DNA of 64,000 nucleotides from Martelella mediterranea (GCF_021021415.1 NZ_JAINWJ010000011.1:62001-126000); one strand, 5' to 3'. Positions 16,367 through 26,195 are shown, numbered from the stretch's first letter. The notes: a model not told the origin generated them from the letters alone. Numbers and translations: made by a program.

Positions 16367-16825
16367 ATGTCAAAATCCGAATTCTGGAAAGAAATGGACG
16401 ATGTCCGCGCCGCGATGCTGGGCATTGGTTCGGCTCGCCATGTGCCGATGTCGCCCTACCCCAATGACAAGGAAGGCGTGATCTGGTTCATCACCGCAAA
16501 GGGCACCGAGCTGGTGAAGGCGATCGAGGCGGGCGAGACCGAAAGTTCGCTGATCGTCACCGGCAATGGCGAGATGCATGCCCGCGTGGAAGGTCGCTCC
16601 GAGGTGGTCCAGGACCGGGAAAAGCTCGAGGCGCTCTGGAACCCGGTTGCCTCGAGCTGGTTCGATGGCATCGACGATCCCGACATCCGTCTGATCCGGT
16701 TTACGCCCGACTTCGCCGAGGTCTGGGCCACCAAGGGCTCGATCGGGTTTGCCATCCAGATCGCAAAGGCCAAGGTGACGGACGAGGAACCCGATATGGG
16801 TGACCACTTCGAGGTCCGCTTCTAG
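16367..16825 (+). CDS. PNPOx-like general stress protein (FMN-binding split barrel)
   Basis: 152 residues from the ATG at 16367, which has a strong AAAGGAG site 6 bases upstream. The pattern resembles general stress protein 26: FWKEMDDVRAAMLGI, PMSPYPNDKEGVIWFITAKGTELVKAI, a central split barrel, and LWNPVASSWFDGIDDPDIRLIRFTPDFAEVW. Proteins of this group bind FMN or flavin-like cofactors, but most have no known reaction. It is monocistronic and convergent with the DUF2207 gene. Confidence 0.82.
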   Translation: MSKSEFWKEMDDVRAAMLGIGSARHVPMSPYPNDKEGVIWFITAKGTELVKAIEAGETESSLIVTGNGEMHARVEGRSEVVQDREKLEALWNPVASSWFDGIDDPDIRLIRFTPDFAEVWATKGSIGFAIQIAKAKVTDEEPDMGDHFEVRF

Positions 16826-16834
16826 CGAACCATC

Positions 16835-16851
16835 GAGGCCTGAACGGCCTC
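16835..16851. terminator. Small stem-loop between convergent genes
   Basis: GAGGCC-TGAAC-GGCCTC follows the PNPOx-like stop, 30 bp before the end of the DUF2207 gene. The T-run on the plus strand comes only about 10 bases later, so terminator function is uncertain. Confidence 0.35.
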
Positions 16852-16880
16852 ACTTGCGACGTTTTTGGTGGCGGCTTGAT

Positions 16881-18839
16881 TCACCAGCCGCCGCCGCCAC
16901 CGCCTCCGCCGCCCCCGCCGGAGAAGCCGCCACCCGAAAAGCCGCCGCCCGAGCCCGAGCCGTTGGGCGAGATGCAGGCCGTGAGGTTGGTGCTGAGCGC
17001 CTGGCAGGCGCCGAAGATGGTCGCGCCGTTCGCGCCCGTGTCGTAAAAGGTTGGGTGAAGGCCGAAGGGGATCGGGTTGATGGTGCCGGGGCCGGCGTCC
17101 ATGACGCTGTCGAAGGCGCGGCTCCATTCGGATTTCATGTTGAGTGCCACCGCAAACGGCAGCAGGGCGGGAAGCGCGTCCCTTTCGCTGCGATTGGCGT
17201 GGCGCATGTGGCCGACGCGTTCGAGATAAAGGCGAAGCCCGGCGATTTCCGCCTCGCGCGCCCGCCCCTCCTCCGTCGGCTGGCCGATCCGCGCGGCAAA
17301 CCACCAGAACAGCACCGGCGTCGCCACGAGGCCAAGCGCCGTCGCCCAGCCAAAGGCGCCGGTGAAGAAACCGGTCACCAGCCACAGACCCGCGCTCGCA
17401 ACCAGTCCCCCGCCCATGCCGTTTCCGGCGGCATTGCTGACCGTATCCGCCGAGGCGCGCGCATCGAAGCCCGCAAAGGCAAGGCCGAGCGCGATCGGCA
17501 GCAGCGGGCCATAGGCGAGGATCCACCCTTCGCCATCCATGCCGGTCAGCGCAAGCGCTGCGGCAAGGCCGGAGCAGAGGAAGGCGGCCGCCAGTTTCCA
17601 CTTGCCGTTGGGCGCGTAATAGCGGCGGCCATGGGTGGCGCGCACCACGCGGGCGAAGTCGCCGTAAAGTCGCCTCAGCGTCTGCCGGTTGTTGCGCTCG
17701 ACAAGGACGCTGCCGCCTTCGGCGCGCACGCCCAAAACCAGCGCTTCCTCTTCGGGCGCCAGCGTGCCGGTGTCGCCCCCGTCCAGCACGATCCGCCAGG
17801 CCTTGCCCTCGGGAACGATGGTCATCAGCCCGCGCAGGCCGAGATTGATAACCGTGGCGAGGAGCGCGGAATGGCCGAGCATGCGCCGCATCGAAATATA
17901 CTGCACCTGAGCCGGCGTCGTGCCGCGCGGCGGCTTTCGCCGTTCGACCACAGGGTATCGTGAGGCCTGCTCCTCTCCGGGCCGCCTGATCCGCCGGGAG
18001 ACCAACAGAAACAGCAGGCCGAGAGTGCCGAAGCCGATGACGGAAATCGCGACGCCCGGATTGCGGCACACCCACCACCGGAACCGCTCTGCGGCGGCCG
18101 GTTCGCTTACGAAACCTTTGGGAAATGCAATTGCGACCGTCAGCCCCTCCTCCGGGCGGAGAACGCGGTAGGTCGAGACATCGACCTTGCCGCCATCCGG
18201 GCTGAGGCGGCGGGACACCTCGGTGCGCGTCGAACCGAACGGGCCGGTATAGCCGGCAACCGCGGTGGCCGCAGCACCCTCCGGCAGACGAATGGTCGCG
18301 GCGGCGTTGTCGATCGGGAAGGCCCAATAGGTGCCGGTCACATTCCAGTAGAATTCGTCGTGACCGTCGCGGCTTTCGATCTGCGGTCCGGTGCGATAGG
18401 AAAGCCGGAAGGTGTGAACGCCCGGTTCGAGATCGGTTCCGGAATCTCCCAGAAAGATGCGGATATAGTCGCTGCGGCGGGCAACGCGCATGGGCACCGG
18501 CTTTCCGTCGAGCGTGGCCGACAGGATCTGCAGCGCGCCCGGATCGACGCCGCTCTCCGCCGTCCGTCCCGCGACCGGCAGATCGCGAAAGATACCGTGT
18601 TCGATCCGGTATCCCTCCGCCTTGATCGCGATGGTCTCGGTGATATCGAGGCGGCCGGTCGGGCCGATCGCAATATCGCTTTCGAAACGCTCGATCCGCT
18701 CGCGCGCCAAGGCCGGCGCGAGCCAGATCAGCACAAGCAGGAAGGCCGTGACGATCCGCTTCCCCGAGACCAAAAGGCCGCCATCCGATTTACCATGCCG
18801 GCGGGGAAAAACGGTCTGAAAGAGCGAGGATGGTCCCAT
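16881..18839 (-). CDS. DUF2207 membrane protein with Gly-rich C-terminal tail
   Basis: About 652 residues from the ATG at 18839; the frame is open to 18923 and the true start is uncertain. A signal sequence (IVTAFLLVLIWLAPALARE) is followed by the extracytoplasmic DUF2207 domain (RIERFESDIAIGPTGRLDITETI, HGIFRDLPV, YWNVTGTYWAFPI). Then come one helix, a cytoplasmic region, two further hydrophobic blocks and a tail made almost only of Gly with Ser, Phe and a final Trp. Such proteins are widespread and uncharacterised. The glycine tail resembles those of TPM/YgcG-type proteins. It is divergent from the exported-protein pair at 19.0 kb. Confidence 0.8.
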   Translation of the reverse strand: MGPSSLFQTVFPRRHGKSDGGLLVSGKRIVTAFLLVLIWLAPALARERIERFESDIAIGPTGRLDITETIAIKAEGYRIEHGIFRDLPVAGRTAESGVDPGALQILSATLDGKPVPMRVARRSDYIRIFLGDSGTDLEPGVHTFRLSYRTGPQIESRDGHDEFYWNVTGTYWAFPIDNAAATIRLPEGAAATAVAGYTGPFGSTRTEVSRRLSPDGGKVDVSTYRVLRPEEGLTVAIAFPKGFVSEPAAAERFRWWVCRNPGVAISVIGFGTLGLLFLLVSRRIRRPGEEQASRYPVVERRKPPRGTTPAQVQYISMRRMLGHSALLATVINLGLRGLMTIVPEGKAWRIVLDGGDTGTLAPEEEALVLGVRAEGGSVLVERNNRQTLRRLYGDFARVVRATHGRRYYAPNGKWKLAAAFLCSGLAAALALTGMDGEGWILAYGPLLPIALGLAFAGFDARASADTVSNAAGNGMGGGLVASAGLWLVTGFFTGAFGWATALGLVATPVLFWWFAARIGQPTEEGRAREAEIAGLRLYLERVGHMRHANRSERDALPALLPFAVALNMKSEWSRAFDSVMDAGPGTINPIPFGLHPTFYDTGANGATIFGACQALSTNLTACISPNGSGSGGGFSGGGFSGGGGGGGGGGGW

Positions 18840-19029
18840 GAAGAATGCCGCTGACGGCCCTGGCTTCTGGTGTGGCGAATCCGGGTGACGGGGCCTTATA
18901 GCCCGACCAAAAAGCATAAACAAATCCGCTTGTTACAACGGTCTTTCCCGACAGGGTGTAAATCTCAACTTACAGTTACTTGCCTCTCTCAGCCCGCCCC
19001 TTCATGACTGCGCCATCGAAGGAGAAAGC

Positions 19030-21180
19030 ATGATCGAACGACGTTTCTGGTTCGCCCTGCTTGTCGCCGCCATTCCCGGCATGGCGAAGGCCGAGACCAT
19101 CATTTTCGACCCGACGGTCGGCAGCGAACGGACCTATCACCTCGAAATTTCCATCGCTTCCGGCTTCACCGATTCGGACGGTTTTTACGACAACCAGTAC
19201 GTTTCGGCACTGACCCGCTTTGCGGTCACCGACCGCGACGATGATGGCGGCATCAGCATGGATGTCTTCCCTTTGTGGTTCGCCTATGACGAGGGATCGC
19301 GCGTGACCAGCACCGCCTTCGGCGACGCGCCCGACGATCTTGCCCTGCTGATGCGCGAGGGCTTTTCCGCCACGATCGATCCGGAAAATCACGGGCTCAA
19401 GGATTTCGCCCCGCGCGGCGGTGCCGAGATGCCGGAAGCCATGCTCGCCCAGATGCGCGACCAGCTCGGCCAGCCGGTCCTGCCGGTCGAAATCGAAGCC
19501 GAGAAAGGCTGGTCCACCACCACCACGCTGCCGGGCGTCGCCGATGTCGAAATCACCGTCAGCGCGGTGACGCCGGATGCGGTTTTCCTCAGCTATGAAG
19601 GCGCCTCGGCGAATACGCGACTGTCCGGCGTTTCGGTGCTGGCGCGCGACAGCGGCTGGGTCGAGCGCTCGGTGATGACCTATGATACCCGCATCAATCC
19701 CGGCGCGGAGGATGAGCGTTTCTCGCGCCAGACCATCGCGATGGCGAACACGGAAAGCCCCTTCCCGCTCTACACCCACGCATTTCGGGGCGAGCCGCAG
19801 TGGCATGACATGCCGACCTTTCCGTTTTCAACCATCGTCATGCCGCCCGAGCCGGACATGGTGTTCCCCGGCAATCCGGGAGAGGCCGACAAGCACGGCA
19901 AGACCTACACGCTGAGCTTCGCCCACGATCCCGCAGCGGGCAGCAATATCGGCCGCTTCGCGCTTCATGATCTCCGTCTCTTGGACGGCGACACCGAACT
20001 GCCGACCGCGTTCATCGCCACCATGCCCGTAACTGTTCCGGACGCCGACGGTTTCCGGACGGTCTCGCGCGCGCGTCCCGTCGGCATCGGCGATGTTAGC
20101 GAAGATCTGGAGACTGCAACCGAGCTCAGCGCCAAGGTCGACTGGTATCCCTCCGAGCCGTTCACCCTGACGCTGCGACCGGACGCGGACGCGACGGCTA
20201 GTGTCACGCGCAACGGCGCCTCGGCCGAGTTCCGGCCAACCGATGATGGTTATGAACTTCTCCTGTCCGGCAAAACCTGGGATTTCTTCGGCCTTTCCTT
20301 CCCGGAAGGAAGCGACGTCAAGGGCCAGATCTATGCCGCCGACAGCGGCGCGGACTGGCTGACGCCAGAAGAAAGCCAGGCGCGCCGGCTGGCGCTGCCG
20401 GATTACAGCGGCATTAGGGTGGCGCTCAAGGCTGAAACCGTGCCGGAAAAGATCGACATCCGCGTCGAACGCTATGCCGAAACGCCAGCCGCGACCCGCG
20501 CGGTCACCTTCCGCACCGAACGCGGCAAACGCCTCGATCCCGACACCGAACCCGAGATGCGGGCGCTTTATCCTGACGGCGCCCCGCCGGCGCTCGATGC
20601 GCTCACGCCTGAAGGCCTCGATCTGGCCGCGCTGCGTTTCAGGCTCGCGACGACGCAGGCGAAGCACTGCAAGGCGGGGCTGGATGAGCCCGTATCGCTT
20701 GCCGGTCACGACCTTGTCTTCGAAGCGCAGGCGGACGAACGGACCGGCACGACGACGCTTCAGCTTGAAACCGATGACGGCATCCGCACCCATTTCTACG
20801 GGCACGACCCGATCACCGTCGTCATCGATTGCGAGACCACCGTCGCATGGCGGGAGGCGAGCGAGGCGCTTGATCCCGCGCGGCCATGGCTGATCGAACC
20901 GGAAGCGCTCGGCGCGGACAGCACCATGACGATTGGCGCATTCAACGCGCGCTTCCGGCTGGTCGATGCCGAGGGCACCGCACTGGCGCTGGTCGCGCCG
21001 GATGGCACGCCCCTCACCCCCGACGACACGCTCGCTTCGGCGCTCTTCGAAGACGGCCATATCCGCGCCGCCGGCCGGCCCGAACGCATCCTTGAAGCGG
21101 ATACCGGTTCCGACCCGGTGACCCGGCGCTTCGAGATCCGCTTTCCCGATCTGCCCGAACCGAGGGAGGACGCCCGATGA
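19030..21180 (+). CDS. Exported protein of unknown function
   Basis: 716 residues with a Sec signal peptide (MIERRFWFALLVAAIPGMAKA). I do not recognise a family. The mature protein is acidic and strand-rich, with no further membrane segment. It looks like several beta-sandwich modules: residues about 20-260 (VGSERTYHLEISIASGF ...), 290-420 and 590-700. A lone CKAG and a CETT may form a disulfide. The last four bases (ATGA) overlap the start of the MORN-like gene, so the two are translationally coupled and probably work together in the periplasm or outside the cell. The distance to the divergent DUF2207 gene is about 190 bp. Confidence 0.7.
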   Translation: MIERRFWFALLVAAIPGMAKAETIIFDPTVGSERTYHLEISIASGFTDSDGFYDNQYVSALTRFAVTDRDDDGGISMDVFPLWFAYDEGSRVTSTAFGDAPDDLALLMREGFSATIDPENHGLKDFAPRGGAEMPEAMLAQMRDQLGQPVLPVEIEAEKGWSTTTTLPGVADVEITVSAVTPDAVFLSYEGASANTRLSGVSVLARDSGWVERSVMTYDTRINPGAEDERFSRQTIAMANTESPFPLYTHAFRGEPQWHDMPTFPFSTIVMPPEPDMVFPGNPGEADKHGKTYTLSFAHDPAAGSNIGRFALHDLRLLDGDTELPTAFIATMPVTVPDADGFRTVSRARPVGIGDVSEDLETATELSAKVDWYPSEPFTLTLRPDADATASVTRNGASAEFRPTDDGYELLLSGKTWDFFGLSFPEGSDVKGQIYAADSGADWLTPEESQARRLALPDYSGIRVALKAETVPEKIDIRVERYAETPAATRAVTFRTERGKRLDPDTEPEMRALYPDGAPPALDALTPEGLDLAALRFRLATTQAKHCKAGLDEPVSLAGHDLVFEAQADERTGTTTLQLETDDGIRTHFYGHDPITVVIDCETTVAWREASEALDPARPWLIEPEALGADSTMTIGAFNARFRLVDAEGTALALVAPDGTPLTPDDTLASALFEDGHIRAAGRPERILEADTGSDPVTRRFEIRFPDLPEPREDAR

Positions 21181-22859
21181 AAACCGCTCTCGCCCTTCTG
21201 CTCGCCCTTGCCGCGAGCGCGGCACATGCCGCCAATGTCGATGAAAATCTGGCCCCTTCCCCAGACGGCGCCTACAGCTACACCCCGCCGGAAAAGGCAA
21301 AGGACGGCGTCTATATTATTGATATCTACGACGAAGACGATGACCGTTATGCCCGCGTCTGGAACACCGCCCCGACGCTGGATGAGGGCCGCAAGGTCGG
21401 AAAAATCGAGACCTTCTATCCCGGCTCGGGCTATCTCAAAACCCGCGTTCCGCTCAACGAGGACGGCCGCCGCGACGGCGAGATGCTGACCTTCGATGAG
21501 GATGAGAATGTCATGGGCCGCACGCCCTATGATGACGGCAGCAAAAACGGTACGGAGGTCCGGTACTGGGCGGATGGCAAGACCCAGCGTGAAACCACTT
21601 GGAAGGATGGCGTGCTAAACGGCCCGTGGCGCCTCTATTATGAGGACGGCACGCTTTCGACCGAAAACAACCATGTCGACGGCCATATTGACGGCGTGGA
21701 ACACAAATACCACGAGAACGGCAAGCTTGCCGCCGAAATCCACTGGTCGATGAGCCGGCGCGATGGCCCCTACAGGGACTACGACAAGGACGGAAACCTT
21801 ATCGAGGAAGGCCATTATGTCGACGGCGCGGCCGATGGGGTCGTCACCGAATACTGGCCCTCCGGCGCGCGCCGAGCCGAGCGCCACTATGACATGGGCA
21901 CGCCGACCGGCAGCGCAAAACGCTGGTCGGAATCCGGCGAACTCGTGGCCCAGACCGATTATGCCGAAGATGGCAGCGCGTTGAGAAACCGGAAATGGAA
22001 GGACGGTGAGCTGATCTGGCTCGAAGAGCCGGTGCAGATCGAAGGCCGTGGCGAAGGGCGGAAAACCGTCGAGCATTACGGCAACTTCACCGAAACCGAG
22101 ATCAAGGCCGACGGCTATCTCCTGTTCACGAAGGATCTCAACGATAAGCTTCTCGACCGCACCGAACTGGTTGACGGCGAATATCGCGGGCTGTTCGTCT
22201 CGACCACCGAGAGCGACCAGATCACCACCCGCGTGCACTATGTCGACGGCAAGGAGGACGGTCTTTACACCCGCGTCTGGCGCGGCCGGGAGTTGGACCG
22301 GGGCTATTACGACCACGGCAAACGCGTCGGCGACTGGCGCCGCATCGAACACTCCAGCGACGTCATCCACGAGACCTATGACGATGACGGAAAGCTGACA
22401 GGTGAGCAGCGCACCTTCACGATGAACGGCGAGTTGAAGAAGCTCGCCACCTATGAGGCGGGCGTCTTGAACGGTCCCTACAAGGAACTGGATGGCGACC
22501 GGATGATTGCCGGCGGCCGTTATGTCGACGGCGAGAAGCACGGCGAATGGCTGGAACAGGTGCCCTACCGCGACGAAACGCGACAGGGCCGCTACGACCA
22601 CGGTATCCGGGAAGGCCGCTGGACGACCTTTGACGGCAACGGCTACCGCATCGCGGTCACAAGCTTCAGCAACGGTATGAAGGACGGGCCGAGCTACATC
22701 CTGGCGGAAAACGGCGCGCTTGAGGAAATGCAGATGTGGAAGGACGACAAGCGCGACGGCGCCACCACCTATTACGACGCCGACGGCCCCGTTTCACATC
22801 AGCCCTGGCGCGATGGACGGCTGCAAGGGGACGCGGTTCCCGCCCGGGATGCGCGATAA
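21177..22859 (+). CDS. Exported MORN/YwqK-like repeat protein
   Basis: 560 residues with a signal peptide (MKTALALLLALAASAAHAANV). The mature protein is built of tandem repeats of about 20-25 residues with the pattern DGxxNGxWxxYYxDGxL (for example KDGVLNGPWRLYYEDGTL, VDGHIDGVEHKYHENGKL, YVDGEKHGEWLEQ). This is the MORN variant seen in YwqK-type proteins. Such repeats form long beta-hairpin ribbons that bind lipid or protein. YwqK is sometimes annotated as an antitoxin, but no toxin partner is recognisable here. It overlaps the preceding gene by 4 bp and is followed by a strong bidirectional terminator. Confidence 0.8.
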   Translation: MKTALALLLALAASAAHAANVDENLAPSPDGAYSYTPPEKAKDGVYIIDIYDEDDDRYARVWNTAPTLDEGRKVGKIETFYPGSGYLKTRVPLNEDGRRDGEMLTFDEDENVMGRTPYDDGSKNGTEVRYWADGKTQRETTWKDGVLNGPWRLYYEDGTLSTENNHVDGHIDGVEHKYHENGKLAAEIHWSMSRRDGPYRDYDKDGNLIEEGHYVDGAADGVVTEYWPSGARRAERHYDMGTPTGSAKRWSESGELVAQTDYAEDGSALRNRKWKDGELIWLEEPVQIEGRGEGRKTVEHYGNFTETEIKADGYLLFTKDLNDKLLDRTELVDGEYRGLFVSTTESDQITTRVHYVDGKEDGLYTRVWRGRELDRGYYDHGKRVGDWRRIEHSSDVIHETYDDDGKLTGEQRTFTMNGELKKLATYEAGVLNGPYKELDGDRMIAGGRYVDGEKHGEWLEQVPYRDETRQGRYDHGIREGRWTTFDGNGYRIAVTSFSNGMKDGPSYILAENGALEEMQMWKDDKRDGATTYYDADGPVSHQPWRDGRLQGDAVPARDAR

Positions 22860-22907
22860 GCTGTTTTCGGGCGGCCGCGAGCGCCGGCGAACGGCCGCAC
22901 GCAAGAA

Positions 22908-22931
22908 ACGCCCGGCACACGCGCCGGGCGT
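22908..22931. terminator. Bidirectional intrinsic terminator
   Basis: ACGCCCGGC and GCCGGGCGT form a 9 bp GC-rich stem with a 6-base loop. TCTTTCT follows on the plus strand and TTTCTTGC on the minus strand. It separates the converging MORN-like and amino-acid binding protein genes. Confidence 0.8.
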
Positions 22932-22971
22932 CTTTCTGTCTTCGGAAGCGGAAGGCAATCCGTGGTCCCGA

Positions 22972-23796
22972 TCAGCCGCCGAAGCCGAAGCCGGGAGGCA
23001 TGTCCGTCAGCGAGATGCCGAACGGCTCCAGGCTCTTCAGGATCCAGGTCTGGTTGTTGCCGATTCGGCGGTTATACTCGGCCCAGGCGGATACGAAGCT
23101 CTTGAAGGTCTCGTCCGCGCCGTAGTTCACGGCAATCACCGAGGGCGTGGACAGGACCGGGGTCGGCACCTTGACGCTGCCCACGCTTGCGGCCTTCTTG
23201 GAGATCACCAGCCCGTTGAGCATGGTGTTGATCAGCCCCTGGGCCTTGCCGGTGGTGACGGCGACGATCGCCTCATCGCGGGTCTTGAAGCGGAGAATGT
23301 TGGCCTTGGGCAGATATTGCTGCGCCATCAGATCCTGCGCGGAGCCGAGATCAACTGCGAAGGTGTATTGCGGGTCGTTGAGTTCGTTCCAGCTCTTGCC
23401 CGCAAGCGCTTCATCGGCGGAGATCAGCACGAAACTGTTGTAATAGGTCGGGTCGGAAAACGAAACCGACAGCGCGCGCACCGGCGTCGCGGTCACGGCG
23501 AAGGCCATGTCGACCTTGCCGCTCTGGACATCCAGAATGGCGTTGGACCAGCTCGATTCCACCACTTCAAGCTCGACATCGAGCGTCTTGGCGATATCCG
23601 ACGCCATATCGATGACGAAGCCGGTCCATTCGCCCGTGCGCGGGTCCTTGTTGAAATAGGGCACTTCGTTCAGGATCGCCGGAATACGCAGCTTGCCGCG
23701 CTCGCGAATATCACTGACCGTGTCGGCGCTGGCGGCGGCTGAAAACAGCGAAAGCGCCACCGCCGTCGCGCCACAGATCTTGGCAAACAAATTCAT
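22972..23796 (-). CDS. Amino-acid ABC transporter substrate-binding protein (SBP family 3)
   Basis: 274 residues from the ATG at 23796, with GGAG about 9 bases upstream; the longer frame to 23844 has no signal-like start. The signal peptide is MNLFAKICGATAVALSLFSAAASA. The mature part has the family 3 marks IRERGKLRIPAILN, GFVIDMASDIAKTL, KVDMAFAVTATPVRALSVSFSDPTYYN and YFNKDP. It should bind a polar amino acid for the permease and ATPase at 31.1-32.6 kb, whose own operon lacks a binding protein. It lies on the minus strand 145 bp downstream of the LysR gene, so it may be transcribed with it. Confidence 0.88.
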   Translation of the reverse strand: MNLFAKICGATAVALSLFSAAASADTVSDIRERGKLRIPAILNEVPYFNKDPRTGEWTGFVIDMASDIAKTLDVELEVVESSWSNAILDVQSGKVDMAFAVTATPVRALSVSFSDPTYYNSFVLISADEALAGKSWNELNDPQYTFAVDLGSAQDLMAQQYLPKANILRFKTRDEAIVAVTTGKAQGLINTMLNGLVISKKAASVGSVKVPTPVLSTPSVIAVNYGADETFKSFVSAWAEYNRRIGNNQTWILKSLEPFGISLTDMPPGFGFGG

Positions 23797-23905
23797 TGAG
23801 AGATCTCCATAATTCCCCGGATTGATCGTTTTTTCGAACCGCAACCCCCATCGGTCACGTCCGGGAGCAGGCTAGCGGCTCAGCCGATCGAGACAATGCT
23901 AGAGA

Positions 23906-23930
23906 AAAGACGGCGCTTGTGCGCTTTTTT
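23906..23930. terminator. Weak terminator-like hairpin between LysR and binding-protein genes
   Basis: AAAGACGGCGC-TTGT-GCGCTTTTTT is a short GC stem flanked by A and T runs in the 145 bp gap. It could attenuate read-through from the LysR gene, but the stem is only about 4-5 bp. Confidence 0.3.
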
Positions 23931-23941
23931 GTATGTTCGGG

Positions 23942-24865
23942 TCATAGAGGCGGCAGGATATCGCCGCTTGGCGGGTCCAGAACCGGCCCCACCAGTTCGC
24001 GCTGGCAATCCTCGTAAAGCTGCTGGACCATGGGGTGGGTTTGCAGGAAGCCGGCACTGCCGAAATAGACCCGGATTTCCGGCAGGCTGGTGAGGCGGAG
24101 CGAGGCGACCTTCTCGTCATCGGCAGCCACGCACCATGATGGAATGATGGAAAAGCCGAGCCCCTCCTCCACGCACAGCTTCACGCTGGAACTGCCCGAC
24201 GTCGAAATCGCGGGATGAACCGCCCTGCCCTCGCGGCCGAGAAAATCGACCGAGACATTGCGCAGGGTCTGCCCGGGTTCATAGGTCACGAACGGCTTGT
24301 CCGCTGCCCAGTCCGGAATATCCTCCTGCGCCGGAACATCGCCCCAGGCGCGCGGGAAGACAAGCGAGAGCCGGTAGCTTCCGAGCATGCGCTGCGGCAC
24401 CACCGGGTCGCCGAAATAGCGTTCCGAGATGCAAACATCGAGGCTGCCGTTCTTCACCAGTTCGGCCAGCACCGTATCGCGCTCGTAGACGGAAAACTCC
24501 ATCTCGGGAAAAGCCTCGCGGAAGCGGGCCAGAACCTTCGGAAACAGATAGAAGAAGATCGCCTGCGGCATGCCCACGCGGAGCGCGGAACGCTGGTTCT
24601 CGATCAGCGTCGTCAGCCGCTCCAGCATGATGTCGAGTTCGGGATGCAGCAGATTGTACAGCGCGCGCCCGCGCGGCGTGAGCGTGATGCGCTTGGCGCC
24701 CTGTTCGGATTCGATCAGTTTGTTCTTCAGTATCTGCTCAAGCCGGCGCACGTGATTGGCAGCGGACTGATAGGACAGGTTCAACTCGCGCGCCGCCGCC
24801 GAGAACGAGCCGTTGCGCGCCACATGATAGAAGGTCTGCACCAGCGTAAGACTGATCTTTGCCAT
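23942..24865 (-). CDS. LysR-family regulator of the amine-catabolism cluster
   Basis: 307 residues. A winged helix-turn-helix (LTLVQTFYHVARNGSFSAAARELNLSYQSAANHVRRLEQ) is followed by a linker helix and the effector-binding domain (SALRVGMPQAIFFYLFPKVLARFREAFPEMEFSVYE, TSGSSSVKLCVEEGLGFSIIP). It starts 154 bp from the divergent dehydrogenase operon, the normal arrangement for a LysR activator and its target. The inducer is probably the imported compound or its imine. Confidence 0.9.
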   Translation of the reverse strand: MAKISLTLVQTFYHVARNGSFSAAARELNLSYQSAANHVRRLEQILKNKLIESEQGAKRITLTPRGRALYNLLHPELDIMLERLTTLIENQRSALRVGMPQAIFFYLFPKVLARFREAFPEMEFSVYERDTVLAELVKNGSLDVCISERYFGDPVVPQRMLGSYRLSLVFPRAWGDVPAQEDIPDWAADKPFVTYEPGQTLRNVSVDFLGREGRAVHPAISTSGSSSVKLCVEEGLGFSIIPSWCVAADDEKVASLRLTSLPEIRVYFGSAGFLQTHPMVQQLYEDCQRELVGPVLDPPSGDILPPL

Positions 24866-25019
24866 CGCGAAAATCCCCTTTCTTCTCTTTTAAGGGGTGG
24901 CCGGCCGCTAACCTGATACAAAAAACATGACCTTTGAAGGCCATTCTCTTGTATCGACGCCCGAAGCCGACAGCCGTCAATATGACCGATATCGAACGTC
25001 ATCATACCGGTCAAACCAA

Positions 25020-26195
25020 ATGCACTCCCGCTCCTCACCATCCGCCATCGTTATCGGTTCCGGCATCGTCGGCGCGGCGACCGCCTATTTTCTGGCGAAG
25101 AAGGGCGTCCGCGTCACTCTGATCGACAGCAGCGCGCCGGCGGCGGAAGCGACCGGCGCTGCCGATGGCGCGGTCTCCGTGGCCAGCAAGCGTCCCGGCC
25201 CGATGATGACGACGGCCCTGGAGGGCATTGCGCTTTACCGCAGGCTGGCCGAAGAGGGACTGTTCGCCGGCCTGTTCAAGCAGCGCTCGACCTTCATCAT
25301 CGCCTCCAGCGCGGAAGAATGCACGGTGCTGGAGGCGCATGCGGCGGCCCTTTCATCCGCCGGCGTGAGCGTGGAGCATCTCAACAGCTGCGCATTGCGC
25401 CGGCGCTTTCCGGCGCTTTCCGAAAGCGCGTCCCTTGCCGTTGAAGTTCATGCGGAGGGACACGCGATCGGCTACCGGATCGTTCATCGGTTGATCGAAG
25501 CCGCCGGCATCGCCGTCAACCGCAACACCCGCGCCAGCCGCCTGCGGCTTGCCGGCAATGGCGAACGGGTCGAGGGCGTTGAGACCGACAACGGGTTTCT
25601 CTCCGCCGACGCTGTCATCATCTGCGCCGGTTCCGGCTCCGAGCGTCTGGTCAATGTCGGCGCCGGGCTCATTCCGCGAAAGGGGCAATTGCTCGTCACC
25701 GAACGCGCCGTCGCCCTCAACGAATCCATGCCCGGCGCGATCATGTCGGGCCGTTATCTGCTTTCCAAGCGTTCCGGCAACAGCGATGCCGCCCCGCCCG
25801 GACGCGGGTTTGGGCTGGTCATCGACCCCCTGGAGACGGGGCAATTCCTGATCGGCGGCACGCGCGAAGCCTTCGGCGACCGCAAGGTCAATGATCTCGA
25901 GGCCGTGTCCCGCATCCTGAGCGATGCCGTCGCGCTGGTACCGGGGCTCGCGCGGCTTCGGCTTCTCAGGGCCTTTGCCGGCGCGCGCACCGCGGTTTCC
26001 GACGGATTGCCGCTGATCGGCAGGCTTCCCGGCATAGAAAACGGCTTCATCGCCACCGGCTTTGAAGGTGATGGCATCTGCCTTGGCCCGGTCACCGGCA
26101 GGACGATCGCCGAACTTGTCACCGGAGAGCGTCCATCGATCGATATCAGCCCGTTCGATCCCGCCCGCTTCGGCATCTGCGAGGTGGCGGCATGA
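25020..26195 (+). CDS. FAD-dependent amine/imino-acid dehydrogenase, DAO-type catalytic subunit
   Basis: 391 residues from the ATG at 25020 (MHSRSSPSAIVIGSG). There is no clear ribosome site, and an upstream in-frame ATG at 24927 is possible. The Rossmann motif VIGSGIVGAATAYFLAKKG and ending GLPLIGRLPGIENGFIATGFEGDGICLGP are typical of the D-amino-acid oxidase fold that oxidises C-N bonds of amino acids (sarcosine, D-hydroxyproline, opines). It overlaps the small ferredoxin-like gene by 4 bp. With the next two genes it forms a beta/gamma/alpha set like HcnCAB, octopine oxidase or D-hydroxyproline dehydrogenase, which pass electrons to the respiratory chain. The substrate is unknown. Confidence 0.88.
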   Translation: MHSRSSPSAIVIGSGIVGAATAYFLAKKGVRVTLIDSSAPAAEATGAADGAVSVASKRPGPMMTTALEGIALYRRLAEEGLFAGLFKQRSTFIIASSAEECTVLEAHAAALSSAGVSVEHLNSCALRRRFPALSESASLAVEVHAEGHAIGYRIVHRLIEAAGIAVNRNTRASRLRLAGNGERVEGVETDNGFLSADAVIICAGSGSERLVNVGAGLIPRKGQLLVTERAVALNESMPGAIMSGRYLLSKRSGNSDAAPPGRGFGLVIDPLETGQFLIGGTREAFGDRKVNDLEAVSRILSDAVALVPGLARLRLLRAFAGARTAVSDGLPLIGRLPGIENGFIATGFEGDGICLGPVTGRTIAELVTGERPSIDISPFDPARFGICEVAA

